A DNA stretch of 64,000 bases from Sinohyriopsis cumingii (GCA_028554795.2 CM068828.1:16996630-17060629), one strand, 5' to 3'; shown: positions 16,860 to 26,893, counted from the first letter of the stretch. Notes: generated from the sequence alone by a model not told the origin. Program-made: numbers and translations.

Positions 16860-17319
16860 TATTTATCAGTGATGTTTTTAAATCCTCATATATCTTGGTG
16901 AGCTCGGTGAACTCGGCCGTGGATATATTGCTGTCAGCGACGGATTCCGATAACGCGTTAGAAAGTTTTGAATAACGCCGCTGAGTAAGTTCTAATTTAG
17001 TTGTGTATTCATGGAGTTTGTTACTTGCGCAAGATGATATTTTTTTCGCGATGATACTAGCAACTCCGGCAACTGTGGTTGTCGCTGAGACAGCAATGGT
17101 AGCAGCGACTGCTGCTGTAACCGGAGTCAACGCTGATAATACTACTCCGGTTGATGCAACAACCGCAGAAACAGAATACACTAACACATCTAACACGGTT
17201 ACTCGACGTTTATATTTTTTTACTTTTACCGTACACTCGTTGATGATATTTTTTAACTCTGACTGGTATTCACGTACCTGATCGTATCTGTATTGTTGAG
17301 TGTTTAATGACTCTGTCAT
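16756..17319 (-). CDS. hydrophobic helical protein, 187 aa
   Basis: A charged N-terminal helix (QYRYDQVREYQSELKNII) and a KYKRR patch are followed by a ~55-residue hydrophobic Ala/Val/Thr-rich region (~45-100). A second long helix (KLHEYTTKL...SKLSNAL) ends in STAEFTELTKIYEDLK. The last ~34 residues run over the start of the spike-like gene in another frame. The hydrophobic core suggests membrane insertion or disruption (inference). A decayed homologue lies at 3314-3780. No known family name. Confidence 0.65.
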   Translation of the reverse strand: MTESLNTQQYRYDQVREYQSELKNIINECTVKVKKYKRRVTVLDVLVYSVSAVVASTGVVLSALTPVTAAVAATIAVSATTTVAGVASIIAKKISSCASNKLHEYTTKLELTQRRYSKLSNALSESVADSNISTAEFTELTKIYEDLKTSLINNDRTTSASSFARHSRKHSSGKNINDNNIFDATRV

Positions 17320-17328
17320 TTTATTATT

Positions 17329-18436
17329 TTACGCGGTAACCAATTGAGGCGTTTCAGCTACAAATTCCAAACACCACCAGTAAGATGTTGCGGTTAATTT
17401 CTTGTCTGCGGATTCCAGTATAAATGTTTCTTCGGTTTCCTTGTTTAATATGATAGTCACAACCCCGGAATACTTATCGGTGGAATGTCTCCAGGGATAT
17501 GTTGTGAAGATTTCAAATTTAGCGGCACTGAATACAGACAGTCTATACACACCAGTGGCTCTTGCTGTATATTTGATAGTATTATTTTGTCGGGACCATG
17601 TTGCGAATCCCGATGATACCGTGTATACGATGTTGGTGATATGCCCGGGGGTAACTCCAGTGGGGACTTTAATCAGACTGGTTTTGTTAACAATCTCAGG
17701 AATACCCGATACGATATCTTGCTGTGTTTGTTTGATCGTGTCAATGCTATTTTGTATCAACGCGATTTGATCTGAAAAACTTCTATCTGTTCTGACTACA
17801 CCTAACCGGGTATTAATCTTGTTGATATCGTTGGCGTTATTAGTAAGATTTGGTATGATTTCAGAAAGTTTCATATCGATGACTGGAGGAGTCCCAAAGA
17901 ACTTATCCACCGCCTCATCAGTTTTTGCGAAGTTTCTTCGAAGTCTTGTAAACGCGCTCACGTGAACATCATACTCTGCCCGCAACGTGGTTAGTTTACC
18001 GTCAATGGTGTCTACATATTGTTTGTTTGCGGCATCTTCCGGGGATGTTGGAATCGTAACGCGGTTATTTTGTTGTTGCCGAGATTGAGTTCACCTGTCA
18101 TTGTATCACCGGTCTTCGCTACACGTTCCCCTGCGGCTTTTCGTGCATCATCTCGAAACGCCGCGATTGATATCAGCGAATCTCTGATTCTGCCGCTGTC
18201 AGTGAATACAACGATGTTGTCCGTGGTAGCTCCAATAACCCTGCGAATTATGTCATTCCACTTAATGTTACTGGTTTTTAGCTTGCCATGTCGATCTTGA
18301 AAAATTACAACCTCATCTGGGTCTATCCCGGTTAGACTTAAAAGATTATCAATTTCATCTTTGGTCGCATACCTTGATAAATCGATATCTTTTTTTCTTC
18401 CTTTGTTCTGCTTGATCTTCCGTAAATATCAAACAT
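17329..18436 (-). pseudogene. trimeric-fibre-like protein, frameshifted
   Basis: The open 3' part (17329-17985 and upstream in frame) has the fibre-type segment PEDAANKQYVDT, a coiled-coil-like middle (NDINKINTRL, IQNSIDTIKQ) and a beta-rich C-terminal head of ~110 residues. A frameshift near 18060 leads to a second frame with GDTMTGELNLGNNKI and DNIVVFTDSG. Another, in an A-run near 18400, separates it from the probable start at 18436. Proteins with this layout (shaft repeats with GDTM, then a globular head) form trimeric receptor-binding fibres in phages and viruses. With two or more frameshifts it cannot be made intact. Confidence 0.75.
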
Positions 18437-18467
18437 TATTAGTTATGGGATTGTTTAAATTTGGAAA

Positions 18468-19388
18468 TCACATCTGTGATTTCAACGTGTATTCATGCAC
18501 GACTTTGTGAGGAGAATTCGCTGATTTCGAGATTGCATCAAGAACATTTAATACTTCACGGCCACATATCGGAGGATCGGTCAGTGTTTGTGTTGGTAAC
18601 GTTGAATACCAAACTTTTGACCCTGACTTTGTCCCTGGCTTTGACAGGGGGATGTTTTTTATATATCGAAGAAACTCAATTGGCGGTGCTAGCCCGTACG
18701 AATCAAAATAGATAATTCCACGTGGATCGATCGCGTAAGCAACCCAGTGAGTTCCTGGACCATCACTGTTATCAAGATTAATAATTCCGGTTTCTGGATT
18801 ATTCGGTCGTGCTGGTAATTGATCTCGCATAAAGACTCCTCTGAAGTTCTTTATATTTAATTGTTTAACAGCATCAAGCAAATCAAAATTAGAAGCTGGA
18901 AGCTTCAACATCGGTGTGAAAACACTTTGTGTTTTTAAAACCGTTTTGGGTACCATGAAGGTAGAGTTCCTGGAAGTCTTAGCCCTGATCCGCGAGCGGA
19001 TCTCCCCTTTTTTGTATCCATTTCCTGTTGCTTTCTTTAGTGCCATTCCAGCAGCTGTTCCAGCAGCCCCTAACGCGGCTGCTTTTGCGACTGCAGGGGA
19101 AGCAGCAGCTATCAGTGCTGGTATCGCGGCGAGAAGAGGAAATATACCGCCGGTTTTAACCATATCTTTGACCGCGGCTGGAGAGAAATCAAGTTGAGTT
19201 CCAGTCGTTGCTTGCTTTGCTTTATTGAAATGTTTTAGTTGGGTTTTAGTTAATGAGAGTTTGTTTGGACCGCCCATTAGCTGATCGTGTTTTAGTGTTA
19301 TTTTTGTCCCACATGTGCTCGCGTTCTTCGATTGTAATTTCTTCACCTGACCAGGAGTCAGAGTGACATTAACATGACTATATGACAT
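18468..19388 (-). CDS. pX-like core peptide fused to adenain-type cysteine protease, 306 aa
   Basis: Intact. Residues 1-~75 are basic, with TLTPGQVKKLQ and LTKTQLKHF. Residues ~88-120 are Ala/Gly/Leu rich (AAIPALIAAASP), like the hydrophobic core peptides of adenovirus-related viruses. From ~170 comes the C48/adenain fold: catalytic His in GTHWVAYAI (~213), the acidic residue in YFDSYGLAPP (~228) and Cys in PPICGREVLNVL (~274). Adenain-like enzymes cleave capsid precursors during virion maturation, and the fused N-terminal part may be one of its substrates (inference). It sits between fibre and capsid genes on the same strand. Confidence 0.85.
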   Translation of the reverse strand: MSYSHVNVTLTPGQVKKLQSKNASTCGTKITLKHDQLMGGPNKLSLTKTQLKHFNKAKQATTGTQLDFSPAAVKDMVKTGGIFPLLAAIPALIAAASPAVAKAAALGAAGTAAGMALKKATGNGYKKGEIRSRIRAKTSRNSTFMVPKTVLKTQSVFTPMLKLPASNFDLLDAVKQLNIKNFRGVFMRDQLPARPNNPETGIINLDNSDGPGTHWVAYAIDPRGIIYFDSYGLAPPIEFLRYIKNIPLSKPGTKSGSKVWYSTLPTQTLTDPPICGREVLNVLDAISKSANSPHKVVHEYTLKSQM

Positions 19389-19459
19389 TTTATTTAATAC
19401 GAGATTGATCTAATTGTTTACACATTGCTGCTAGCAATGTTACATATTTTCTGAAAATA

Positions 19460-20858
19460 TTACATATTTTCTACTGGGGCATCAACGACTCTCATTCGTC
19501 CACCAGCACCTTCAAGTAGCATTGTTTTATCAGAGAGTATGACCGCGATTGCTCTGTAAGGGTTACCTGAGTTTACGTTAGCTCTGAGGTGTAAATCAAC
19601 AACAGATTGTTTAGCTAAATCAAGATGCTCCAGCGAAAAGTAATAAATCGGATACATACTCGTAAAATCCAACTGTGATATTTGCAAACCAGTATCAATA
19701 TTTTGATCACGTCCCATAAATGTCATCAAACGGTGATATACACGTGCTACATTATTAGTGCCAAAATTCAATATTATATCCTCGGATGGTTCTTGATGTC
19801 CGTTTATTCGCAAGGATACTGCAGTGATACCAAGTTGATCAAATATCATATGAGAACGTTCTTGATTGTTTAATCGTAAATTAAGTTGAAACGCAACAAA
19901 GACATGTCTTGGTGCCCCAACACCTTGCTGTGATGATATATGCCACGTGAATAGCCCATCAACATAATTTTGATTAACGTCAGTGGTTTTTGTTAGTCAC
20001 GACAGTATTGATTTACCACCTTGATCCATGAAAGAAATTAACCGCTGTTCTTCAGCGAGTGACGGAGTCATCACCGGCATCCACAGAGCAAGTCTTTTTA
20101 TATTTACTTTACCGTCAGCAACGTCAGCTGCTCGCCAGATAGCATCATTGTCATCACCTTTTCTCACAAGTACAACTGTGTGTTTGGCTCCAAAAATGGC
20201 CTTTCTGACATTTCTACAAAATCCAAAGATGTGAGACAGTGGAATCGCACATGAAAATTCTCTATTATCACCTTTCAACATTAATTTTCGTGTTCCAAAC
20301 CCTAAGTTGTATTCAGTGTTGGGAAGGGATAAATTTTCCACATCGGCATTAGCATTCCTGGCATTGTTTTGTGGTCGCCTTACGATGCTAGGTCTTCCAT
20401 CAGGAAAATTAGAATTATCTTTGGCGAACATCATAGTTGGGCCAGCTGATCTAGTGTAATCATCTGAATATCTTGCCAGCCCAATAATTGTCGTAGCAAC
20501 ATCATAATTATCTTGAATTGTCTCAATTTCTTTGCCGTCTATGAGATATCTGACGCTGGAAAATAGTGCCATGATGCCATTATTTACAAAGCCAACTTGG
20601 ACATCAGCTGTATATGGTGTATTTACCAACAACATTTGTTACGATTTCACCTGTAACTTCATTAAATGCTTCCGCGGGCAAGAAATATCTACTTGTATCC
20701 TGCACTTGTAATTCAGTTCTGCCCCGCTGATTTGGTTCTCGTGCTTCATAAGAATAGTACTGATAATCGCGCACAGACTCATCCTTGAGTACTGGTGCAT
20801 CCATATCGAAAGCTGGATCAGACACGCGTTTAAACATTTTATAGTAAATCATAGTCAT
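19460..20858 (-). pseudogene. major capsid protein (double-jelly-roll type), two frameshifts
   Basis: Three consecutive frames together match the layout of Polinton-like major capsid proteins. The N-terminal part is 20604-20858. The middle is 19997-20635 (FSSVRYLIDGKEIETI; CAIPLSHIFGFC; LALWMPVMTPSLAEEQRLI). The C-terminal part is 19460 to about 19990 (QQGVGAPRHVFVAFQ; IIL.F....VARVYH; YFSLEHLDLAK). Shifts lie near 20620 and 19995. Total length (~465 codons) suits the family. The assignment rests on recognised conserved patterns and position between pVI-like and protease genes, not on structure. The start at 20858 overlaps the upstream gene by four bases. Confidence 0.8.
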
Positions 20859-21265
20859 CTAAAACGAAAACCACTTCCTGATATCATACTTGTATTTATT
20901 GGTTGATCCAGTATCTCTGCTAGTTTTTTATTTGCAGCTTGATTTATTACTTTACTGACATCTGCAGGCATCTCTGCGGTGGCTGGTAATTTGACTGGTC
21001 TGCGTAATCGCGCTAATCTTTCCTTGATTGTAGTAAATGCCTTGCTGGCAATATTACCGATAGCACCAGGAGCTTTATCTTTAATAACATCAATAGCTTT
21101 CATTGATAGTTGTTTTGCAATCGGCGCTGTCTTGGGTGCTAATCTTCTGAATAAACCTTGAATAACATCACCTAGTCCATCTCCGTAAATTGCTCTATAA
21201 ACAGGTAGTCGTGAATTTATTACCCTGACCACGACGGGTCCACGGTGAGCGTTATGTATGATCAT
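20855..21265 (-). CDS. pVI-like minor virion protein, 136 aa
   Basis: Intact basic protein with GDGLGDVIQGLFRRLAP near residue 28, followed by amphipathic helices (SMKAIDVIKDKAPGAIGNIA) and a C-terminal SGSGFRFR. An amphipathic helix after a GLG motif and a basic tail are typical of adenovirus pVI-type and related Polinton minor capsid proteins, which link capsid and core and perturb membranes. Similarity is by pattern only. It ends in an ATGA overlap with the capsid gene, suggesting one transcript. Confidence 0.65.
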   Translation of the reverse strand: MIIHNAHRGPVVVRVINSRLPVYRAIYGDGLGDVIQGLFRRLAPKTAPIAKQLSMKAIDVIKDKAPGAIGNIASKAFTTIKERLARLRRPVKLPATAEMPADVSKVINQAANKKLAEILDQPINTSMISGSGFRFR

Positions 21266-21297
21266 TATTATTTATTTTTTTATCCAACTCGATGATT

Positions 21298-22128
21298 TCA
21301 GTCAATGATTTCATCGATAAGTTCTCGAACATCCATGATACCACCCTGAAATAATCGCTGACAAATACCAGCTGCTTCATTAATTATTTCCGGTGAGTTA
21401 TTTCCAGCTCGTCTGCCTCCGATGAGAACTTCTAACCGCGATACATCATTGAGAACACTATCAGGACAAGTAATGTGACTTTCCAAACCACTACCTTTTA
21501 TAACCGGATTAGGTGATGGCTGTCTTCGTGGTCGAGATCGCTGCTTCGTTGGTGTTGAAATACCCCCTTTTATTTCATTAACTCGCTCAACAAACTCATC
21601 ATATTCGCGCTTATATTTTTTGCTGATCTGTGAAATATCTTTATACTCACGAAATACCCTCGCGTTCCACTCGTGTTCTGGAGTGTTACGAAATTCTGGC
21701 TTTAGAAGCTGATGACGCATTTGATATCCCGCTGCAGCGACCGCAACAGGATTGGCTATAACTTCTGCATAACCCTGCTGAGAAAAATACCTAGATTTTA
21801 ATTCTGGTTTAGTAGATAGATCCTCGACAATATTTTTAACGTCTTCGATTTCAGCACGTGTTTTGTTAGCAGACTCCATTGCTTCGCTGATCTGTTTTGG
21901 TAATTCCGCGATAACTCGCTGTGATGCTGTTGTGGCTTCAGCGATATTTTTGGTTGGTTCAACGATTGGTTTAAAAAACTGTTCTGTACCCTCTCTAAAT
22001 TCAACTTGTGCTTGCTGTCGTTGTTGAAGTTTTTCTCTAAAACTATCGCGGACAGGAAGAAATTTTTTAATTGCTTCTAATCGCTCTCGCGCTAATCTAA
22101 CACTATATGCTTCTCCGATATTTGCCAT
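21298..22128 (-). CDS. coiled-coil virion-associated protein, 276 aa
   Basis: The first gene inside the right terminal repeat; intact. The N-terminal ~110 residues are heptad-like helices (REKLQQRQQAQVEF; AELPKQISEAMESANKT). A basic Arg/Pro-rich linker follows (SRPRRQPSPNP, ~205), then a C-terminal ~70-residue domain (SVLNDVSRLEVLIGGRRAGN). No enzyme motif is seen. Position at the head of the virion block suggests a structural or scaffold role (inference). Confidence 0.55.
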   Translation of the reverse strand: MANIGEAYSVRLARERLEAIKKFLPVRDSFREKLQQRQQAQVEFREGTEQFFKPIVEPTKNIAEATTASQRVIAELPKQISEAMESANKTRAEIEDVKNIVEDLSTKPELKSRYFSQQGYAEVIANPVAVAAAGYQMRHQLLKPEFRNTPEHEWNARVFREYKDISQISKKYKREYDEFVERVNEIKGGISTPTKQRSRPRRQPSPNPVIKGSGLESHITCPDSVLNDVSRLEVLIGGRRAGNNSPEIINEAAGICQRLFQGGIMDVRELIDEIID

Positions 22129-22194
22129 TATTATTGATTTTATAATTTTTTAATTCACAGAAATCCTTTAGGATCAGAAATACTTTGCATTTTG

Positions 22195-22430
22195 AGCAGC
22201 AGAGAGACTGAGCCACCATGTGTTTTGTCTAGTAGACCCCGGAGTCAAGAAGTATTTTTATAGTTAGTTATTTTTCATGAAATAACTCTTCTAGTCAGCA
22301 GAGAAGGGTTATTTATCATAGTTTTCTGAATAGAGGGTTTATTTTGTGAAATAAGACCCTCTATCAAGAATGTTCTCGATAGAAGGTTCTGTTGGACGGA
22401 ATAGTTGGTGGGCTCAGTCTCTCTTCTGCT
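22195..22430 (-). repeat. right terminal inverted repeat (236 bp)
   Basis: Inverse complement of 6058-6293 with about five substitutions seen by eye. Its outer end reads gggctcagtctctcttctgct. Its inner end (agcagcagagagactgagcc) again copies the terminus in inverted orientation. Confidence 0.95.
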
Positions 22431-22436
22431 AGGATA
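22431..22436. repeat. target-site duplication, right (AGGAT/AGGATA)
   Basis: Direct repeat of 6053-6058, immediately outside the right terminal inverted repeat. Confidence 0.9.
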
Positions 22437-22596
22437 AATACAGTCAGTAAACTCATAACTGTTGAACTCTGCACATCTAGTCAACTCAGTGTCACTTAGG
22501 GACCCGTTGATTCATACGCGTTTAAGTTCATGTGTGGATTGATCAAATCACTTATAGTATGGTAGACATTCACCACGTCCAATAAAACTGGTAAAG

Positions 22597-22714
22597 TGTC
22601 GCATAGCCGTGCGGACGGTTACAACACGATCGGGGCAGTAATCGATATTCAAAAGTATCGCATAGCCGTGCGGACGGTTACAACACGATCGGGGCAGTAA
22701 TCGATATTCAAAAG
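22597..22714. repeat. 59-bp tandem duplication
   Basis: The segment beginning tcgcatagccgtgcgg at 22599 recurs at 22658, identical through atcgatattcaaaag. It lies inside the decayed motif A region of the replicase remnant and, not being a multiple of three, breaks its frame. Confidence 0.9.
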
Positions 22715-23427
22715 ACCACCATGCCCATATTAAGCGCAGGGTCGTCGGACGTCCTCGAGAACACATTTTATAGCTGGTTTCAAATTAATTTATGTTCGTG
22801 CAAATATGAGGCCACAGACACTTCTGTAAATTAATTTTGGGCTAGATCATTGATCTCATCGACTTCGTCTGTATATTTCGTACCGATGGATACCATCCCG
22901 TTGTTAAAGTCTTTGCGTAACAATTTCATTTGCGAAGCACACATTGATCAAAAACACTTTCACGGCGATCACCACTGCTAAGCAACCTGACCTATACTGG
23001 ATAGTAATGCCTCGTAAACCTCACTCAATTTAAATTTAATCGTGCGTCGGAGTGGACACTTTAGATCTGACGGCCAAGCGTGTGCGTTGTGTTCGATAAA
23101 GTTTTATAACGCTCCTAGTATTCCGATATTTGCCAACAGCATGAATAACTTCTCCGGTCATTGATTTAATGACAAATGGAGTTTTCAAAGAGCGCTACAA
23201 CACGGTCACTTCGCAGAGTTTAGCGCCATCGGGCCTCACACGAGTTTCCCACTGAGATATATTTGCGCTGCACTGCTCTGCTCTGTTAAACCACTGGCAT
23301 GTTCTGCACCAGCAACATGCGCAGTTTCAGTAACTCCGGCGGCCACACAATAAATTGTACCAGTTCTTATGTGACCTATTGCATGGCGATTAGGTTCATT
23401 CATCACGTAAATTCCATATGCAACCGG

Positions 23428-23670
23428 CTATGGAGTGTTGTAATAAACATCATTAATGTCCGTCACCAACCTAGGAATACACCGCGAGGTCAGCGTAATA
23501 ACATCCTGAACATGTTTGCGTTCTTCACGTATTGGATAACAATTATCTTTGATAATCCACCAGGTGTCTCCGACACCTGCATTAATAAACTGAATTCTGA
23601 GAAACGATTGTTTGGAGTGGCAGCAAATCAATAATACCAAGAACCCAAGTATCGTTTTTGTGAGCATCAT
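23428..23670 (-). pseudogene. remnant homologue of the 161-aa viral protein
   Basis: The frame contains HSKQSFLRIQFI and GDTWWIIKDNCYPI, parallel to HSKKYFFRIKFI and SDTWIIRDKLDPV of the 11469-11954 product. The shared pattern and its position upstream of a replicase fragment support homology. The preceding N-terminal half is not recognisable. Confidence 0.65.
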
Positions 23671-23701
23671 GGATTATACTTGTACTCTCCTGTTCAATTT
23701 A

Positions 23702-23940
23702 CTAAGTAGGATACACGTACGAAGCGCCAGCAACTATAATCTCGTCTTTTGCATCACGAACGTATTGATGCAGCTCTGAAAATTCCTTTGGAATTTTTAC
23801 CCCATATGGAACTTCCTTATGACAAACAATCACTGGTTCAACATCAGGTTCGGTTTGACATAGTCGTTTGAATTCTTTCTCAATGTAAAATGTGCTAATT
23901 TCCTTTTCAGGTGAGTAAGCTAAACATATATATTCTGTGT
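23702..23940 (-). CDS. unassigned open frame, ~79 codons, no start seen
   Basis: The minus-strand frame is open from about 23940 to a stop at 23704-23702, with coding-like composition (YICLAYSPEKEIS; HKEVPYGVKIPKEF; EIIVAGASYVYP). No ATG precedes it before the SINE that abuts at 23941, which may have truncated it. It could be a further gene of the older viral element or a host exon fragment. No family was recognised. Confidence 0.4.
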
Positions 23941-24266
23941 GATGTGATGTGTGATGTGAGTTGGATTTTTAACGTAGCTTTAACAATTTTTCAGTCATAT
24001 CGCTAAGATGTCTGCAATGTGGCAGTTTATAGCGATGTCTACACTGGGGCATCAAACCGCAGACATGTAGCATGATGTCCCACCCAGTCATATTATCCTA
24101 ACACCAGGCCGACCAGTCCTAACACTAACTTCTTAATACTGAGCGCCAAGCGAGGCAGCTGTTAGTACCAATTTTGTAAGTCTTTGGTATGACTCGGCCG
24201 GGGATTAAACCCAAGACCTCCCCCATCCGAGACGGACGCTCTAACCAATAGGACACCGGAGCGGTT
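23941..24266 (-). mobile_element. tRNA-derived SINE, copy 1
   Basis: On the minus strand the head has pol III promoter boxes (A box around tattggttagagcg, B box around gggtttaatcccc). A conserved body follows (gactggtcggcctggtgt, gcagacat repeats) and then a tail. It is about 80% alike to the copy at 43095-43423. It is not a functional tRNA: no cloverleaf or anticodon arm can be drawn. Confidence 0.8.
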
Positions 24267-24533
24267 CCTTAAAGTAACTAGTTTTTTGCTCCAACGGTAG
24301 AGCTTGAAACACGATAGAGCTTGACACGTTAATTTTCGAGGTTCCAGGCTACAGACGGTTTTCTTTAGGTTAGATAAAATCATCTGAGTGATTTTGAGTA
24401 GTCAACAAATTGTCGCGATGGTATTTACAACTGGAAGAAGCAAGGATATGGAATGGATTCGGTCTTAGGCAGACGGTTATAATGAGATACGCCCAACGAC
24501 CAAGTTTTTGAAGTTTGCTATTGTCGAGATGTG

Positions 24534-24805
24534 TTATGTATGTATGTATGTATGTATGTATGTATGTATGTATGTATGTATACGTATGCATGTATGCATG
24601 CATCTATGTATGTATGTATGTATGTATGTATGTATGTATGTATGTATGTATGGGGATGGGGAGGTCGTGGGTTTACATGCACGTATATGTAGATATGTAT
24701 GTATGTATGTATACGTATGCATGTATTCATGCATCTATGTATGTATGTATATATGTATGTATGCATGTATGGATGAATGGATGGATGGATGGATGGATGA
24801 ACGCA
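24534..24805. repeat. (TATG)n compound microsatellite
   Basis: Long runs of tatg, interrupted by tacgtatgcatg segments and a short unique insert at 24651-24690, ending in (gatg)n. ORFs reading MYVCMYVC or HTYIHTYI on either strand are repeat artefacts. Confidence 0.95.
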
Positions 24806-25094
24806 TGAGAAAACGCTAGCGATGAACCGTTAGGATGCAGTTTGAGGATGCATACTACAGTTTCCTTTGTATTTCGCGTCCCAACTGCTGAGCGCATAAT
24901 GGAGTTGTTCCACGCACACCAAATCCCCATTAGTTACATAAGCAGCACAGCCACACCGTCGCACACGATAGGCATGTATCCAACAATATTCCTTGATAAA
25001 ATGTAAGCCACAACTCGTGGTCTTCCCCATAAGAAGTCACCTGCATTGATTCTTTCCGATCTTATTATTTAATATTATTATTACGGCTATGTGG

Positions 25095-25745
25095 TCTTAA
25101 CATAAGTAATAGAAAAGAGCGAAAACCAACAAGCTTTTTAACATTCAACAAATCATTTATTTTATATGGAATACGAAGCTGAAATGTAGAAATAACTTAG
25201 GGTATTGCGAATTAAATTACAAATAATCCTAGAGTTACTAACACCTAATGATCAAAGTTCTGAATAAATTGTAGTGGCATTCGAAATAATTTCCAACGCT
25301 GATGGTGTTTACGTACCCGTAAACGCTTGTAGTCTCTAATGACATAATATACAAATAATCTGAATTGCAATGATGTGTCAAGTCTTTCGTTGAATCACAG
25401 TAGTATAATCCAAGGTTTCCTTCTATGAATTTACTATAAATCCAAGTTTGTTTCTTTTTTTAATTTTTTTTTTTTATTAGAAGAATATTTGGAATTAAAT
25501 AATTTCAGCCCAAATTACACACTGAAAACAAGAATGATTCTGCTTCAAGATCTTACAGCACGAATACAAATTCTTTAAATAAATAAGATTATAGAAAAGA
25601 CACAAAAAGCAAGGCTGTTGGAGAAACAAAATTATAGAAAAATCAAAAGACACAAAAAGCCAAGCTGTTGGGAAAAAAATTATTTGTATAACAATCAAAG
25701 CAATAATTAGACAAAATCGGTTACTGAAATTCAAATAAAGAACAT
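25095..25745 (+). repeat. unclassified interspersed repeat, copy B
   Basis: Same order of landmarks as copy A: taagtaatagaaaagagcg, then tcaaagttctgaataaa, then attctgcttcaagatctta with cagcacgaat. It also contains a local duplication of an agacacaaaaagc segment. Confidence 0.6.
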
Positions 25746-26736
25746 GGTAAACACGGTGGTTGCAATTAACCTAAAAAGGATACTTTATAAGTTTAACATT
25801 GAAATTATGACTATGTACCAGAGGGAACCCATTACAGGTGTATTTGAGTGAAAGGTATTTGTGCAAACACGGACCGATACTGAAAAAAATGCTTATTTAT
25901 CAGTCCATTCTAATGATGTGCTCCCCTTGTATCGATCAAGTAGGAACAGTTTTCAAATTTGAACAACTTAATTTTGATTCGATGCGGTGGTTTGCCGCCG
26001 CATCCAATGAAATGCACAGACCCGAACCACAGAAATATCTCCTCGATATGCCAAGGTGTAGATAGGGTTATCGGAACCATGGCTAGTGAAGCTGTCTAAG
26101 TTGATCAAGAATGATAACTCCTCTATGTCTATGATTATGTGCAAGACAGTTATTTCCTTTAAACCCCAAAGTTTCCCTCCTGTATTTGGCTTTGATGACT
26201 TTTAGAACTTTACCTAACTATGGTTATTTAATAAAATCATCTTTTTCGCTCAGTCTAACGGTGGAATAACAAGAGTTTTCTAACGTTCTGAGCTATTAAA
26301 GTTTAGTTTTTTTCTTCAGTAAAGAAACAATTTACTTTAACAAAAATCATTAAAACTGAATTATTTATTACATGCCTGAATGACAGAAGGAAATATGCAA
26401 AAATAAAGTTAAATAACGAGGAAAAAAGTAAGAAACAATTAAAAACTGGTCTTATAATGAGAAAACTACATGTTTAGGTTGTGTTGTTGTCAGATTAGCA
26501 AACTTTAATAGCATTAAATAAAGATGTTGGGTTGTTTTTTGTATTTACGTGGTATTAGTAGTGTGAACATAGTTTATGTTTGCCAACTCACAGTCTGAAC
26601 ACACGCGGCTTATACACGCGCCATTTTACGACCCGACAATACAATATGTACTAAATATGTTATATCCCTGTAGAGGAGGAAATATCAAAGAAGGATGTTA
26701 TGAAAATGTTGTAGCGGGACAGTGAACAAGAAATAA
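25746..26736. other. noncoding DNA
   Basis: No gene, repeat family or motif supported. The 75-codon ORF at 25838 has no recognisable features. Confidence 0.5.
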
Positions 26737-26828
26737 TAATAATAATAATCATAATCATAATGATACTACTACTACTACTAATACTACTACTACTAATACT
26801 ACTACTACTAATAATAATAATCATGATC

Positions 26829-26862
<34 letters not shown>

Positions 26863-26893
26863 TAATAATAACTACGACTACTACTACTACTAC
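26737..26893. repeat. (AAT)n/(ACT)n trinucleotide microsatellite
   Basis: Alternating blocks of aat and act triplets over about 157 bp. Confidence 0.95.

Larger units (their letters stand above)
6058..22430. mobile_element. Polinton/adintovirus-like integrated virus, 16.4 kb, complete ends
   Basis: Defined by 236-bp terminal inverted repeats, AG...CT ends and a flanking AGGAT(A) duplication. It encodes integrase, packaging ATPase, adenain-like protease, jelly-roll-type major capsid protein, pVI-like protein, phospholipase A2 and a fused polymerase-helicase-HNH replicase. That combination is the hallmark set of Polinton-related viruses, but the replicase is not the large protein-primed PolB of classical Mavericks, so I do not assign a named genus. 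Left-hand genes are on both strands; the right-hand virion block (15411-22128) is all minus. About half the genes carry frameshifts or stops, so this copy cannot be active as it stands. Confidence 0.93.
22431..23200 (-). pseudogene. remnant of replicase (N-terminal part), cut by the younger element
   Basis: In minus-strand order there are frames like the replicase N-terminus. Near 23160 TGEV matches the TGEI region, near 23070 HNAHAWPSDL corresponds to HNSHAWTDAV, and near 22570 GRGEC follows a decayed motif A region. The frame with SDTELTRCAEFNSYEF ends at 22431, corresponding to PDFDLTGFARVTSFEF in the intact protein. Homology resumes at 6057 on the left flank with no missing residues in my alignment. 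Multiple stops and frameshifts are present, so the gene was probably already dying when hit. Confidence 0.8.
22431..23700 (-). mobile_element. older, decayed Polinton-like element, right remnant
   Basis: It continues the remnant at 3314-6057, from which it was split by the younger element. It contains the N-terminal part of a replicase gene and then a homologue of the 161-aa protein, the same neighbour order as in the younger element. The right boundary was not found; a SINE begins at about 23941. Confidence 0.8.

Noticed and set aside
24170..24266. A true tRNA gene
   Set aside because: Only A- and B-box-like pieces are present, attached to a repeated body found again at 43095; it is a SINE head.
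24518..24819. Several ORFs on both strands in the TATG repeat
   Set aside because: Simple-sequence repeat read in all frames; no gene.
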